DNA from: a bacterium
GTDB lineage: Bacteria > Armatimonadota > Fimbriimonadia > Fimbriimonadales > JBAXQP01
Assembly (NCBI GenBank): GCA_037131655.1
Contig: JBAXQP010000197.1
Coordinates: forward strand, 1 to 5,150
DNA length: 5,150 nucleotides
Direction: 5' to 3'
Shown here one piece after another: positions 4,621-5,150 of the stretch (position 1 is the first letter of the stretch; every line of letters starts with the position of its first letter). A program made the translations under genes and the position numbers. The notes below the pieces were generated by a model, which made no database searches, was not told the DNA's origin, and was given only the letters and a program-made list of their open reading frames with translations.

Positions 4621-5142
4621 ATGAAACTCTTGATTACCGGCAGACCAAAAAGCGGAAAGAGCACCATATTAAGCGAGCTAGTTGCCGGCGTTTCTCCTCG
4701 GCGTGGTTTTATAACAAAAGAATTGGTCAAAGACCATCACAGAATAGGGTTTGTTGTAGAGGATATGAACGGTCTAAGTGCGGTTTTGGCTCAAACACAG
4801 AACCCTACAAGCCTGCAAGTCGGGCGTTTTTATATTCACCCAGAAGTCTTGGCTCAATTTACTCGAAACTTATCGCATCCAAAGACTGGCGAGCTTTTGT
4901 ATCTTGACGAGGTAGGCCAAATGCAGCTTTACTCTAACGAGTTTAGATTACTCGTTGAAGCCTACCTAGACGCTCAGAATGATTTCTTAGCAACCATTAC
5001 GAGCGTTTATAGTGATGAGTTCACGACGCGCATTTTCAGCAGGGACAACGTAATACTTTTTCAACTAACTGAAACGAATAGAAATGAAGTTTATCAGGAT
5101 ATACTTGGCTGGTTAAACAAGCATGCTATAGAGATTAATTAG
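4621..5142 (+). CDS. THEP1-family P-loop nucleoside-triphosphatase
   Basis: 173 residues, the normal size for the THEP1/NTPase_1 family (DUF265). The Walker A motif GRPKSGKS is at residues 7-14. The family strand pattern then follows: RRGFITKEL (27-35), RIGFVVEDMNG (41-51), LQVGRFYIHPE (65-75), Walker B LLYLDEVGQMQL (92-103, Asp96 and Glu97), FLATITSV (122-129) and the C-terminal LTETNRNEV (149-157), matching the family's 'VIDEIGxMEL' and 'T..NR' motifs. Members hydrolyse several NTPs slowly in vitro; the cellular role is unclear, and nucleotide phosphotransfer or RNA metabolism has been suggested. There is no Shine-Dalgarno, and the start is fixed by the ATG directly before the P-loop strand. 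It is divergent to the nucleotide cluster and shares its promoter region, which hints at a link. No signal peptide or membrane segment. Confidence 0.88.
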   Translation: MKLLITGRPKSGKSTILSELVAGVSPRRGFITKELVKDHHRIGFVVEDMNGLSAVLAQTQNPTSLQVGRFYIHPEVLAQFTRNLSHPKTGELLYLDEVGQMQLYSNEFRLLVEAYLDAQNDFLATITSVYSDEFTTRIFSRDNVILFQLTETNRNEVYQDILGWLNKHAIEIN

Positions 5143-5150
5143 CGAAAATA

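Overview
The window holds the 3' part of a tRNA-Glu gene, a short recombinase remnant, a small Cys-rich protein gene, a four-gene minus-strand cluster of nucleotide-metabolism homologues, and a divergent P-loop NTPase gene. It is clearly bacterial: the tRNA has an encoded CCA and a Rho-independent terminator, genes are tightly packed, -10 boxes are sigma70-like, and the standard code fits with every CDS ending in TAA. Small genes, a patchy set of nucleotide enzymes, and a YQKDGPG-type Cys-rich protein make me think of a Patescibacteria (CPR, perhaps Saccharibacteria-like) genome. That assignment is a low-confidence inference, because the window contains no ribosomal marker.

Layout. Positions 1-53 are the tRNA-Glu(CTC) 3' part, and 65-90 its terminator. 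Positions 63-476 (minus) encode the coiled-coil and tail end of a large serine recombinase without its catalytic domain; its last codons are supplied by the tRNA terminator hairpin. Positions 477-759 have no gene but carry two imperfect dyads with a shared TGTRCGAY half-site, then a perfect 13+1+13 palindrome just upstream of a TATAAT box. Positions 766-1146 (plus) encode a small protein with two CxxC pairs. It ends exactly against the stop codon of the convergent cluster.

The cluster, read from 4567 down to 1147, encodes a thymidylate-synthase-fold protein, a GTP cyclohydrolase II homologue with about 200 extra N-terminal residues, an orotidine 5'-phosphate decarboxylase with an apparently intact active site, and a guanylate-kinase-like P-loop kinase. 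Spacings are 39 nt, 2 nt and a 1-nt TAATG overlap. The TS, GCH II and GMK homologues keep the core catalytic elements I can recognise (TS Cys; GCH II zinc Cys and Arg; kinase P-loop) but differ at residues known to contact substrate. There are no other riboflavin genes. The set therefore suggests making or remodelling a non-standard nucleotide (for example a C5-modified UMP, or a product of GTP ring opening) rather than housekeeping riboflavin, dTMP or GMP metabolism. This is inference. A THEP1-family NTPase (4621-5142) is transcribed divergently from a 53-nt shared promoter region.

A recurring pattern is that first-in-transcript genes have a -10-like hexamer ending six nucleotides before the ATG and mostly lack a Shine-Dalgarno sequence, which predicts leaderless mRNAs. 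The internal genes pyrF and the kinase have SD sequences or a stop-start overlap instead.
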